Shown piece after piece: positions 8,543 to 15,338 of a stretch of 24,388 nt of DNA. The notes under the pieces were generated by a model that was not told where the DNA came from, did no database searches, and saw only the letters and a list, made by a program, of their open reading frames with translations. Position 1 is the first letter of the stretch. Each line of letters starts with the position of its first letter. Source of the DNA: a virus; the IMG/VR virus record IMGVR_UViG_3300042881_004954, positions 1 through 24,388 of that record, one strand, 5' to 3'. A program made the position numbers and the translations under genes.

Positions 8543-8740
8543 TTATTTTACTTTTTCAAGTATATCTTGCTCTTTTACCCATTGAACATAGTTAAAATCA
8601 ACAAACACTTCATATCTAATACTATAATCCCAATTCAAATTTGCTTGTCGTATACTAAGTATTTCACCTATTACATACTCATTAACGTAGATGCAGTTAT
8701 ACCTTACCCTATCACCTACTTCATACTTTGGCTTACTCAT
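8543..8740 (-). CDS. Small protein, possible SH3-like/KOW-type barrel
   Basis: 65 residues. It opens MSKPKYEVGDRVRYN, continues YVIGEILSIRQAN and YEVFVDFNYVQWVKEQDIL, the alternating strand pattern of a small SH3-like barrel (VGDxV ... GxI). This is a fold-level guess from pattern; no family is recognised. Its ATG overlaps the stop of the preceding 27-residue membrane ORF by ATGA, so the two are probably translationally coupled. Confidence 0.75.
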   Translation of the reverse strand: MSKPKYEVGDRVRYNCIYVNEYVIGEILSIRQANLNWDYSIRYEVFVDFNYVQWVKEQDILEKVK

Positions 8741-8820
8741 AAGCTTAATAAGAATTTAGCTACGCCAAATATAATAAGCCCAATAATCAAAGTATAGATA
8801 TATTCTGCACCATCTTTCAT
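8737..8820 (-). CDS. Tiny single-span membrane protein, 27 residues
   Basis: MKDGAEYIY followed by a hydrophobic span TLIIGLIIFGVAKFLLSL. The ATG lies at 8820, directly after the stop of the HNH gene, and the stop overlaps the next start (TTATGA). The motif AGTGTAAAC lies 8-12 bases upstream. Clean junctions on both sides and an obvious membrane span make it likely real. Function is unknown. Confidence 0.65.
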   Translation of the reverse strand: MKDGAEYIYTLIIGLIIFGVAKFLLSL

Positions 8821-9390
8821 CTAACTGTTTACACTTTTTATTTGATTTATAAATTTTATCATTTCCTCTTTTGTAAAGTCATTTTTCATAACATTAATAC
8901 AATAACATACGAATTCAACATTACCTATAATATATCCTTTATTTGGATCTATTCTATCAAGACTTGCTTTTGTAGGAGTTTTTCTAATATCTTCATCTTG
9001 ACATGTTCTAGATATTTCCATTTTAATTCCGGTATAAGGACAAATTCCTTTTTGACTATCCCAAATTTCTTTTAAATATTTTATATTAATATTAAATTTT
9101 TTCCCTCTAGCTTTACTTCTAGCTTTTGCTTTGCTCGCGTGATACTTAAAAGGGCTATATTCATCCAACTGACAATATCCACTTTCTTTTAAAAAAGATA
9201 TATTTCCTTTATTCTTATCTAGATTTTTTGGATTTTTTCTATAGTTAGCGGTTGAAGAGCATCTGTTACTGCAATAAAAATTTAACTGTCCTCTGTTGAT
9301 TTGTCTTAAATAATCTGACTTATGTTTTAAGTGTTCTTTATGACATTCAGCACAGATTATTTTTATTTTTGTAGATTTTCTTTTTAGCAT
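8821..9390 (-). CDS. HNH-family endonuclease with N-terminal zinc-finger-like segment
   Basis: 189 residues. C13-x2-C16 and C40-x3-C44 form a likely zinc-binding N-terminal segment. Residues 115-180 carry the phage HNH pattern: GICPYTG (115-121), SLDRIDPNKGY (143-153), then GN-x-EFVC...N-x-MKNDF-x-K-x-E-M. A basic helix (about 84-98) precedes it. Such enzymes cut DNA and are often homing endonucleases inserted beside or within genes. This one sits 43 bases downstream of the tmRNA in the same orientation, but the tmRNA is not interrupted. Promoter: TTGATT-N16-TATAAT, 8 bases before the ATG. Confidence 0.88.
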   Translation of the reverse strand: MLKRKSTKIKIICAECHKEHLKHKSDYLRQINRGQLNFYCSNRCSSTANYRKNPKNLDKNKGNISFLKESGYCQLDEYSPFKYHASKAKARSKARGKKFNINIKYLKEIWDSQKGICPYTGIKMEISRTCQDEDIRKTPTKASLDRIDPNKGYIIGNVEFVCYCINVMKNDFTKEEMIKFINQIKSVNS

Positions 9391-9398
9391 TAAAAGAT

Positions 9399-9426
9399 AT
9401 TATAGTAAAAATATAATATAAATCAA
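9399..9426 (-). promoter_or_regulatory. Sigma70-like promoter for the HNH gene
   Basis: TTGATT (9426-9421), a 16-base spacer, then TATAAT (9404-9399), 8 bases before the ATG at 9390. A start 6-8 bases after the -10 would give a leaderless mRNA. Confidence 0.6.
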
Positions 9427-9433
9427 TAAAACT

Positions 9434-9822
9434 TGGACCAGGGGGAAATCGAATCCCCGTCTTTTAGAGAATTTAAATTAAAATACTACAAGTTTAGTTC
9501 TTTTTGTTTTTAGCTTTGTATAGATAAAGAACAAACATACTCAGCGATTTTATTTTGAGTACTAAACCTATAAAGAATAAAAAAACTTTATAAATAAAGA
9601 CATCTAAATACGCAACTATCCATTAGATGTGTCATGGTAATCACGCTGTAGAACTTAGGCTACAGAAACGGTCTCCTCAACTAGAGAAACTCTAGCAGAG
9701 ATATGACCTTTGTATTTAGCTGTTTTGGCAGTTAATACTTTTTAAGGCTTTTTAAAGAGACCCACCTAAACCTCTACTTGCATTCTAATTCCGATTCCTA
9801 AAATCGAAACCAGATCTGGCCC
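9434..9822 (-). ncRNA. ssrA: tmRNA (transfer-messenger RNA), 389 nt
   Basis: The 5' end GGGCCAG (9822-9816) pairs fully with CTGGTCC (3' end, 9441-9435) as the acceptor stem. It is followed by the hallmark ATCTGGTTTCGA; the 3' part has the T arm GACGGGGATTCGATTTCCCC. The segment GCAAGTAGAGG...TAAAAAGCC matches the standard 5' domain. TTAACT then leads to the resume codon GCC. The tag reading frame (9729-9655) encodes 24 residues, AKTAKYKGHIS... ending ...EETVSVA, then TAA. A 3' region with pseudoknot-like repeats follows. The CCA end is not encoded. tmRNA with SmpB rescues stalled ribosomes and tags the product for degradation. Phage-borne copies are uncommon. Confidence 0.96.
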
Positions 9823-9851
9823 AATGAGAAAGAACTTATATTATTTTACAC

Positions 9852-9880
9852 ATTATAAAGCTTTTAAAAGTTTTTGGCAA
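9852..9880 (-). promoter_or_regulatory. Sigma70-like promoter of the tmRNA
   Basis: TTGCCA (9880-9875), a 17-base spacer, TATAAT (9857-9852), about 30 bases upstream of the mature tmRNA 5' end. It overlaps the 3' end of the upstream gene (stop at 9853), so the tmRNA has its own promoter and a short 5' leader to be trimmed. Confidence 0.75.
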
Positions 9881-10062
9881 TCTTTTTTATAAACAAAATT
9901 AAATTTAATTCTAGCCCCATTTATATCTGAAATTAATTGAGGTATTGCAATACAGGGATATTCATTAGGCTCATCATAAATATTGTTATTATCTATGTTG
10001 TAATGCTTAACGCATTTTTGAGAGTAAACTGACCACCTAGCTTTATTTTTTACTACTTCCAT
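9853..10062 (-). CDS. Small unknown protein
   Basis: 69 residues from the ATG at 10062 (MEVVKNKARWSVYSQ...). The frame extends upstream to an ATG at 10131. That extension is hydrophobic and unusual (FNYIRIHLLFCQSFF) and overlaps a strong plus-strand promoter, so the shorter start is preferred. The product is basic with a central DEPNEYPCIAIPQLI segment. No family is recognised. Its last bases contain the tmRNA -10 box. Confidence 0.6.
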   Translation of the reverse strand: MEVVKNKARWSVYSQKCVKHYNIDNNNIYDEPNEYPCIAIPQLISDINGARIKFNFVYKKDCQKLLKAL

Positions 10063-10083
10063 CTTATATATTATAAAAAAACT

Positions 10084-10112
10084 TTGACAAAAAAGCAAAT
10101 GTATTCTAATAT
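10084..10112 (+). promoter_or_regulatory. Near-consensus sigma70 promoter reading into a gene-free region
   Basis: TTGACA (10084-10089), a 17-base spacer, TAATAT (10107-10112), with TATAAT overlapping at 10110. It is opposite in direction to all neighbouring genes, and no convincing plus-strand ORF follows for over 300 bases. Confidence 0.7.
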
Positions 10113-10118
10113 AATTAA

Positions 10119-10446
10119 ACATAGCTTCCAATTAGAGCAGTTTGTTGATGTCAAAAAATCAACTATCAATCCCTGAGATAGCAATGTCCCAAGGGCTGAC
10201 AACTATTAAAACCTTCTTTTGTACATAATATGGCTTTTGAAGGGAATGTAGCTATAGGCATCGCAGAATGTAGTGGTCGAAGCTACCTCTGACCCATAAG
10301 TGCGATGGCCCGTTTATCGCTGAAATCGTGATAAATTTGGAGTCAAAAGAAAAGTTGGGTTGATAATACTTAACTTCAGATATATAAGATCTGAAGGTAA
10401 AGCCCTTTTGGATATCAAAGAAAAGTTAAATAATCTGAGGATATCG
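10119..10446 (+). ncRNA. Candidate novel structured RNA, about 330 nt, with pseudoknots
   Basis: There is no plausible gene between 10063 and 10448, yet complementary segments abound: GTTGAT/ATCAAC (10144-10163); ATCAATCCC (from 10164) with GGGTTGAT (from 10357); CCAAGGGCT (from 10189) with AGCCCTTTTGG (from 10401), crossing the previous helix; CCTTC/GAAGG; CATCGCA/TGCGATG (about 10259-10306) enclosing a GTAGT...GCTAC stem interleaved with TGGTC...GACCCA, an H-type pseudoknot; TTTATCGC/GTGATAAA; and CTTCAGAT/ATCTGAAG. In two stems the exception is a G-U pair on the plus strand but A-C on the minus strand, so the RNA is plus-sense, in agreement with the promoter. It lacks the conserved blocks of RNase P RNA, SRP RNA, 6S RNA and group I introns as I know them. 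The ends are estimates. Confidence 0.6.
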
Positions 10447-10448
10447 TA

Positions 10449-10964
10449 TTAATACCAAACTTCATTATGTATGATTCTTAATACTTTAATCCAATCTTTA
10501 AGATGATAAGATATCTCTTCTTTATCTGAATTAATGAATCCGTTCTTTGCTATATTATAATAGATATTTTCTGATGGATAGCATCTTCTAGTTCTATGTA
10601 GACTTTTATAAAAAAACCCTAAAAATACTAAGACTGATTTAGCTGTATCTTCATTCTGTTCTAATGTAAAAAAATATTTATTTTGAAGTGGATATTCTAT
10701 AAGATCGTAAAACTTTGTACCAACCATCTCTGATACATATTCCTTCTCTTCAAACGAATAGTCTAAATCTTTACTATATTTTATTATAGTTAATTCAGCA
10801 AAGACTGGGAAACTTATATCTACTATTCCATCTATATTATCTTCTGATACTTTATCTAATATTTCTGGAAGGCAATCTGGATCTTGTAACAGTAAGAAAG
10901 TCTTTTCTGGTGATAAACCTAGCTTTTTTGCAAAAAAATCTATATCTCTATCTGAAACCGTCAC
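10449..10964 (-). CDS. Unknown protein, 171 residues
   Basis: It starts at a GTG (10964), after AACTGTAATAGTTAAT. The first 35 residues are helical (DRDIDFFAKKLGLSPEKTFLLL). The middle is acidic (YSFEEKEYVSEMVGTKFYDL), with aromatic helices near the C-terminus (FLGFFYKSLHRTRRCY, HLKDWIKVLRIIHNEVWY). No catalytic motif or membrane span is seen and no family is recognised. It follows the 112-residue membrane protein by 14 bases and is probably in the same transcript. Confidence 0.75.
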   Translation of the reverse strand: MTVSDRDIDFFAKKLGLSPEKTFLLLQDPDCLPEILDKVSEDNIDGIVDISFPVFAELTIIKYSKDLDYSFEEKEYVSEMVGTKFYDLIEYPLQNKYFFTLEQNEDTAKSVLVFLGFFYKSLHRTRRCYPSENIYYNIAKNGFINSDKEEISYHLKDWIKVLRIIHNEVWY

Positions 10965-10978
10965 ATTAACTATTACAG

Positions 10979-11317
10979 TTAATTTTTATTTTTATTCATC
11001 AAATAATTCTGTATAGTCTCAAAATTTCTATCAAGTTTAGCTTCAATTCTATCAAAATACGCTTCAAATGATTCTTTTGTAACGTAAGTAGTACTTACTT
11101 TTAAAGCTAGATCTGCGATCTCTTGTTGGTGCTTACGACTTTCTATCTCTACTTCTTTTCTTAAAGCTATAAAATCACTGAATGTTTTATCATTTAAATC
11201 TTTAATTAATTTCTCTTGACGATCAGATATAGAGAATACTCTAGTAAAAAGCCATCCGCCTAAGAATGATAAGGCTCCTATAACAAGATTAAATACAGTT
11301 GTGATGTCTAGATTCAC
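10979..11317 (-). CDS. Membrane-anchored coiled-coil protein
   Basis: 112 residues from a GTG start. One membrane span (about 7-27, VFNLVIGALSFLGGWLFTRV) is followed by a long charged coiled coil (about 32-105) containing RQEKLIKDLND, EVEIESRKHQQEI and FDRIEAKLDRNFETI. This layout is common among small phage membrane proteins, including holin-associated ones; a lysis role is only a possibility. The motif TAAGTGTAAATATA lies 3 bases before the GTG. Confidence 0.75.
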   Translation of the reverse strand: MNLDITTVFNLVIGALSFLGGWLFTRVFSISDRQEKLIKDLNDKTFSDFIALRKEVEIESRKHQQEIADLALKVSTTYVTKESFEAYFDRIEAKLDRNFETIQNYLMNKNKN

Positions 11318-11320
11318 ACA

Positions 11321-11334
11321 TATATTTACACTTA
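11321..11334 (-). promoter_or_regulatory. Promoter-like motif TAAGTGTAAATATA
   Basis: It lies immediately before the GTG at 11317, with no -35 hexamer. It is almost identical to the copy at 22581-22591. Confidence 0.45.
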
Positions 11335-11357
11335 TAGATTATATTTTTTTATATAAA

Positions 11358-11558
11358 TTATGGTAAAGTTGCACTATTATCGTTTGGAACATTGGACAGT
11401 TCAATAGCCATCGCGTGAGAAGGTAAAAGCTTCCTATAGTGATTTAAAACATGCTGATAGTACTTACATTCTATTTGTCCAGCTAATCTAGTTAAGATTG
11501 CTTCGCACTCTTTAATTGTAAGTTGATTTACTTTCTTTTTCTTTTTAATCTCGCTCAC
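11358..11558 (-). CDS. Small basic helical protein, unknown
   Basis: 66 residues from a GTG at 11558. It has a Lys run at the N-terminus (EIKKKKKVNQL) and an amphipathic helix with two Cys (ECEAILTRLAGQIECKYYQ). No family is recognised. It lies just after the hairpin following nrdB, and the copy of AGTGTATTATATA in that hairpin ends next to its start. Confidence 0.6.
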   Translation of the reverse strand: MSEIKKKKKVNQLTIKECEAILTRLAGQIECKYYQHVLNHYRKLLPSHAMAIELSNVPNDNSATLP

Positions 11559-11561
11559 ACT

Positions 11562-11585
11562 ATATAATACACTTTTGTATTATAT
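11562..11585 (-). terminator. Perfect 10-bp hairpin after nrdB, overlapping a promoter-like motif
   Basis: ATATAATACA-AAAG-TGTATTATAT on the minus strand begins at the nrdB stop codon. No U tract follows. The loop and right arm contain AAAGTGTATTATATA, a variant of the recurrent motif, ahead of the next gene. It may be an mRNA 3'-end or processing hairpin combined with a promoter. Confidence 0.5.
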
Positions 11586-12649
11586 TATAGCTTCATATCT
11601 CCAAAATCATCATCAGATATATCAGTTTTTCTTGCGCCAATCTTATATGTTGATATCTCTGTTTCTTGTGGAGCAACCTGTACTTTACTACTATCAAGAT
11701 AACTATCTAGCCAGCCAGCAATAGGATTATCTTTTTGATTAAAAATTTTCTTATATCCCAATGATCGCAAACGAGCATCACAAAGCCATTTGGAATAGCC
11801 AGCTAGTACCTCCGCATTTAAACCTAATAGAGAGCCTTTACTAAATAGATACTCTGCCCATTCAATTTCATTTTTAGCAGCCTGTTCATAAAATGCATAT
11901 ACTTTATCTTCGCTCTTTTTGACTATAGAAGTAAAACCTTCTTTATCTTCTTCTTTAAGAATCTTAATTAAATTTTGAGTTGTAGCAAAATGAAGAGCTT
12001 CGTCTCTTTGAATAAACTTAATGATCTTAGCATTACCTTCCATTTTACCACGATATCCAAAATAGAAAGAACAAGCAAATGAAACATAAAATACAAGACC
12101 TTCCATTACATTAACGGAAAGGATACAATCAAATATTTTTTGTTTTAAGTCTTTCTTATCATCATCGCCAAGGATTTTATCAAAATTATTCCTAATAAGT
12201 TCTGCGCGAGATACGATCTCTTTATCTTCCATAATGCTATCAAAGAATTTACTTGCATCTGGATGAACATTATTAAGAAGATATGAATAAGAATAACTAT
12301 GAATACCTTCAAATCTTTGCCAAGTATTCATACATATCTCAAGTTCTGGATTACTTACATAATCTTTTAAGGAATGAATACTTCTTGAAAGCATACTATC
12401 TCCAAGAGTCTGAAATTTTAGATTAGTATCAAATACGAATCTTTCTTGACCAGCTAGATCTTTATAATCGCTACGATCTTTATTTAATGCTATTTCATGT
12501 GGCCACCAAAAGAACTCTTCTTGTTTTTTAAATAATTCAAAGAATATAGGATATTTAAAACGATCATATCTTTGAAGATTAAGATCTTCTCCAAAAAATA
12601 ATGGTTGTTTTGTATGATCTATATTTTTTAAATTTAAAACACTTTTCAT
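11585..12649 (-). CDS. nrdB: Ribonucleoside-diphosphate reductase beta subunit, class Ia
   Basis: 354 residues (E. coli NrdB has 376). It houses the diiron-tyrosyl radical that starts catalysis in NrdA. All ligands are present: D84 (TLGDS), E114 and H117 (FEGIHS), E183 (VMEGLVFYVSFACSF), E217 and H220 (RDEALH). The radical tyrosine is Y121 (E114-GIHSYS-Y). The C-terminal tail (DDDFGDMKL) is the type that docks on NrdA. It starts 3 bases after the nrdA stop, so the two are coupled. No glutaredoxin or thioredoxin gene is seen in the window. Confidence 0.97.
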   Translation of the reverse strand: MKSVLNLKNIDHTKQPLFFGEDLNLQRYDRFKYPIFFELFKKQEEFFWWPHEIALNKDRSDYKDLAGQERFVFDTNLKFQTLGDSMLSRSIHSLKDYVSNPELEICMNTWQRFEGIHSYSYSYLLNNVHPDASKFFDSIMEDKEIVSRAELIRNNFDKILGDDDKKDLKQKIFDCILSVNVMEGLVFYVSFACSFYFGYRGKMEGNAKIIKFIQRDEALHFATTQNLIKILKEEDKEGFTSIVKKSEDKVYAFYEQAAKNEIEWAEYLFSKGSLLGLNAEVLAGYSKWLCDARLRSLGYKKIFNQKDNPIAGWLDSYLDSSKVQVAPQETEISTYKIGARKTDISDDDFGDMKL

Positions 12650-12652
12650 AGA

Positions 12653-14908
12653 TTATAATTTACACGCTCCAGAGGAACAATCGCGATCTTCTTTTTGATT
12701 CATTAGCTGCTCCTTATCTCCATCATCTGTATTATTATAATAAAGACTAATTAAACCTAGAGAGTAAGCTTGCATAATTTCTTTCATTACTTTAGCGTCT
12801 GGAAGAACATTGTTTTCATAATGAGAATAATTGTAGTATACATTAGTTGATATTGCCATGTCAATGTATTTTTGAATAACAGCATTTATTTTTAATAAAC
12901 CAGAATTATCCTTGAAGTCATATGCTAATTCATAGTTATCATCATATTTACCAACCCCAGGAACTAGTACTGGTAATTTACCCATTTTACTCATCTTATA
13001 AGTAATTAAACTCCGAATAGGTTCTACGCCATTTGTTGAGGATTGAATTACAGAGCTACTCTCACATGGCATACATGATGATAATGTAGAATGTCTTAAA
13101 CCAAATTCTTTAATCTCTTTTCTTAATTTTTCCCAATCAAGAGATAGTTTTCTTTTACATAATTCGTTTACTTTATCTTTATAAGTATCAATAGGTAAAA
13201 TTCCCTTTGAATACTTTGTTCTATCAAACTTTTCACATTTACCTTTTTCTTTAGCAAGCTCTAGACTTGATTTTAAAAGATAATATTGAAAATGCTCCAT
13301 CCACTCATCAAGAATTGGAAGCGTTTTATCAGATGTATATTTTAATTCATTTTTAGCAAGATAAGCTGCTAGATTAGTTATTCCTATCCCAAGACTACGA
13401 CGTTTTTTAGCAAAATTTTCAGCAGCAATATTAAAGTAATCTTGAATTTCAATGATTTCATCAAGAAATCTTACGATAAGATCGCAAGTCTTTTCAAGAT
13501 CTTGCCAGCTTTTTATTTCTAGCATATTTACTGCCGAAAGGATGCACATGCCAATTTCACCATTTTTATCGTGATAATCATTTAATGGAATTGTTGGATG
13601 GATAACTTCAGTGCATAAGTTACTCATTGTAACTTTATCAAGCCAAGCTCCGTGATCATTAGCATGGTCAACATTAAGAATATAAATTCTACCAGTTTCA
13701 ACTCTTTCTTTAATAATGAGAGAAAATAATTTACGAGCAGATACTTTCTTTTTAATTTTTAATTTCTTAGCTTCACATTCTTTATAGATTTTGTCGAAGT
13801 TTTTAGTTCCCCAAGCTTCGTATAGCTCTGGAACTTCAGAAGTATTGAATAGGGTAATATCTTCATCTTTTAGAACTCTATCATAAAATAATTTACTCAT
13901 GCCAACTGTATAATCTAATTTACGAACACGATTATCGTCTGTACCTGCATTATTCTTTAGTACTACGATATCTTCTATTTCATAATGCCACCATTGAATA
14001 TTGCAAGTTGCACTCCCGCCTCTTAAGCCATTCTGTTGCCAAGCTTTAACACTACTTTCATAGATTTTTAAAAATGGAATTAATCCCGTATGCACAACCT
14101 CACCATTTTTAATTGGTGAACCGATAGCTCTAATTTTAGATACATCAATCCCAATTCCGCATCTACTGGCAGTAGCCATACTAACAGCAGTAGCACTAGC
14201 TGTTATACTATCTCTGCTGTCATCAACTCCAATTAGACAACAACTAGCATAATTCTTGCTTGGTGTTCTTACTCCAGCCATTACTGGTGTTGGTAAATTA
14301 ATCTTATGTTTACTTATTGCATCGTAAAATTTTCTAACATAGTTTAGTCTCGTATCTTTCGAATAATTTATAAAAGCATAAGCTGCAATTAATATGTATG
14401 CAAATTGTGGAGTCTCGTATATCTTACCAGTGACACGATCTTTAATAAGATATTTATCGCATAATTGTTTTACTCCTGCATATGTAAAATTATAATCTCT
14501 TTCGTGATCAATAAATTCTCCCATTTTATTCAATTCATCTTCATCATACTTCTCTAAAATAATTGGGTCATATATTTTATTCTTCAAACCTTGATTTAAG
14601 AATTCTAGTAATCTTGGCGCATGCTTACCTTTCCAGACATCTTTTCTAAGTTGATAATTTAATAGTCTTCCAGCTACATATTGATAATTTGGTTTTTCTA
14701 CAGAAATTAAATTTGCTGCCGATTCAATTAGAAGTTTATGTATTTCTTTTGTTGAAATACCTTCGTGTATATTTATCTTAGCATTAATCTCTACATCAGT
14801 TAAGCTAACATTACTTAAATCTTGTATTGCCCAACTTATGACTTTGTGAATTTTTTCTATATCAAATTTTTCTGTAATACCATTTCTTTTTTTTACTTTT
14901 ATATTCAT
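12653..14908 (-). CDS. nrdA: Ribonucleoside-diphosphate reductase alpha subunit, class Ia
   Basis: 751 residues, close to E. coli NrdA (761) and collinear with it. It reduces NDPs to dNDPs. An N-terminal ATP cone (residues 1-90, VKKRNGITEKFDIEKIHKV) indicates dATP/ATP allosteric control is retained. The active-site pair is C223 (YASCC) and C455 (GMCILSAVN); the radical site is N430-L-C432-T-E434. The C-terminal redox tail reads DCSSGACKL. The leader carries a 6-bp hairpin and the motif TGTAATATTAG. It lies downstream of the FmdB-like gene with an 81-base gap. Confidence 0.97.
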   Translation of the reverse strand: MNIKVKKRNGITEKFDIEKIHKVISWAIQDLSNVSLTDVEINAKINIHEGISTKEIHKLLIESAANLISVEKPNYQYVAGRLLNYQLRKDVWKGKHAPRLLEFLNQGLKNKIYDPIILEKYDEDELNKMGEFIDHERDYNFTYAGVKQLCDKYLIKDRVTGKIYETPQFAYILIAAYAFINYSKDTRLNYVRKFYDAISKHKINLPTPVMAGVRTPSKNYASCCLIGVDDSRDSITASATAVSMATASRCGIGIDVSKIRAIGSPIKNGEVVHTGLIPFLKIYESSVKAWQQNGLRGGSATCNIQWWHYEIEDIVVLKNNAGTDDNRVRKLDYTVGMSKLFYDRVLKDEDITLFNTSEVPELYEAWGTKNFDKIYKECEAKKLKIKKKVSARKLFSLIIKERVETGRIYILNVDHANDHGAWLDKVTMSNLCTEVIHPTIPLNDYHDKNGEIGMCILSAVNMLEIKSWQDLEKTCDLIVRFLDEIIEIQDYFNIAAENFAKKRRSLGIGITNLAAYLAKNELKYTSDKTLPILDEWMEHFQYYLLKSSLELAKEKGKCEKFDRTKYSKGILPIDTYKDKVNELCKRKLSLDWEKLRKEIKEFGLRHSTLSSCMPCESSSVIQSSTNGVEPIRSLITYKMSKMGKLPVLVPGVGKYDDNYELAYDFKDNSGLLKINAVIQKYIDMAISTNVYYNYSHYENNVLPDAKVMKEIMQAYSLGLISLYYNNTDDGDKEQLMNQKEDRDCSSGACKL

Positions 14909-14909
14909 A

Positions 14910-14942
14910 AGACTCGATGTGAGTGTGAGTCTAATATTACAT
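14910..14942 (-). promoter_or_regulatory. nrdA leader: TGTAATATTAG motif plus hairpin AGACTC-N11-GAGTCT
   Basis: The minus strand reads AATGTAATATTAG and then a stem (14932-14927 with 14915-14910) that ends one base before the nrdA ATG. The stem could limit initiation or stabilise the mRNA. No Shine-Dalgarno sequence is present. Confidence 0.45.
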
Positions 14943-14989
14943 TGATTTTAGTTTATAAGAAAGAAAAAACTAAAAAGTTATAAACAATT

Positions 14990-15337
14990 TTAATCTGAAC
15001 TGCTTTTTGGGTGTAGCTTACCTTTGCGTTTTTTTGACCAATCTTTGAAATATTTTTCTTTAACAGGATCTTTACCATAAATCTTTTTCCTCTTCTCTGA
15101 TAACTCTTTGCTTTGATCCCATAAGTCCCCAATAGAGCCTTTCTTTTTACCAGTAATTCTATCAAAATCTTTAGCGTTAGAATCTACGCTTAGTTTATCT
15201 TGCGTATTTACTTCTGGTACAGTAAATACTCTATTCCATTTAATATTATCTTCATAGTATTCATGTAAATCATGCACACTTTGTATGATTTCTTTTATCT
15301 CTCTAGTTTTTGGATTTTGATATAAATAAATCGGCAT
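14990..15337 (-). CDS. FmdB-like phage protein
   Basis: 115 residues. The N-terminus MPIYLYQNPKTREIKEIIQS has the shape of the FmdB zinc-ribbon family (MPIYEY...), but the usual zinc-binding Cys pairs are missing. The continuation WNRVFTVPEVNT, KKGSIGDLWDQSKELSEKR, DPVKEKYFKDW and the basic tail KKRKGKLHPKS recall proteins I know from T4-like phages of marine bacteria; this is memory, not a search. Role unknown. It starts 1 base after the glycosyltransferase stop (TAATATG). Confidence 0.75.
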   Translation of the reverse strand: MPIYLYQNPKTREIKEIIQSVHDLHEYYEDNIKWNRVFTVPEVNTQDKLSVDSNAKDFDRITGKKKGSIGDLWDQSKELSEKRKKIYGKDPVKEKYFKDWSKKRKGKLHPKSSSD

Positions 15338-15338
15338 A

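Noticed and set aside
8534-9075. Plus-strand ORFs at 8534-8797 and 8842-9075
   Set aside because: Antisense to the small barrel-like and HNH genes, which have clear homology or clean junctions.
10063-10131. Upstream extension of the 69-residue ORF to the ATG at 10131
   Set aside because: The extra residues are atypical and overlap the strong divergent promoter of the new RNA; the ATG at 10062 is preferred.
10119-10446. RNase P RNA, SRP RNA, 6S RNA, hammerhead or group I intron in the gene-free stretch
   Set aside because: The crossing long-range helices briefly suggested RNase P or group I RNA, but none of the conserved sequence blocks of these families is present on either strand.
14953-15165. 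ORF overlapping the FmdB-like gene
   Set aside because: Same strand but another frame; the FmdB-like frame has the recognisable N-terminus.
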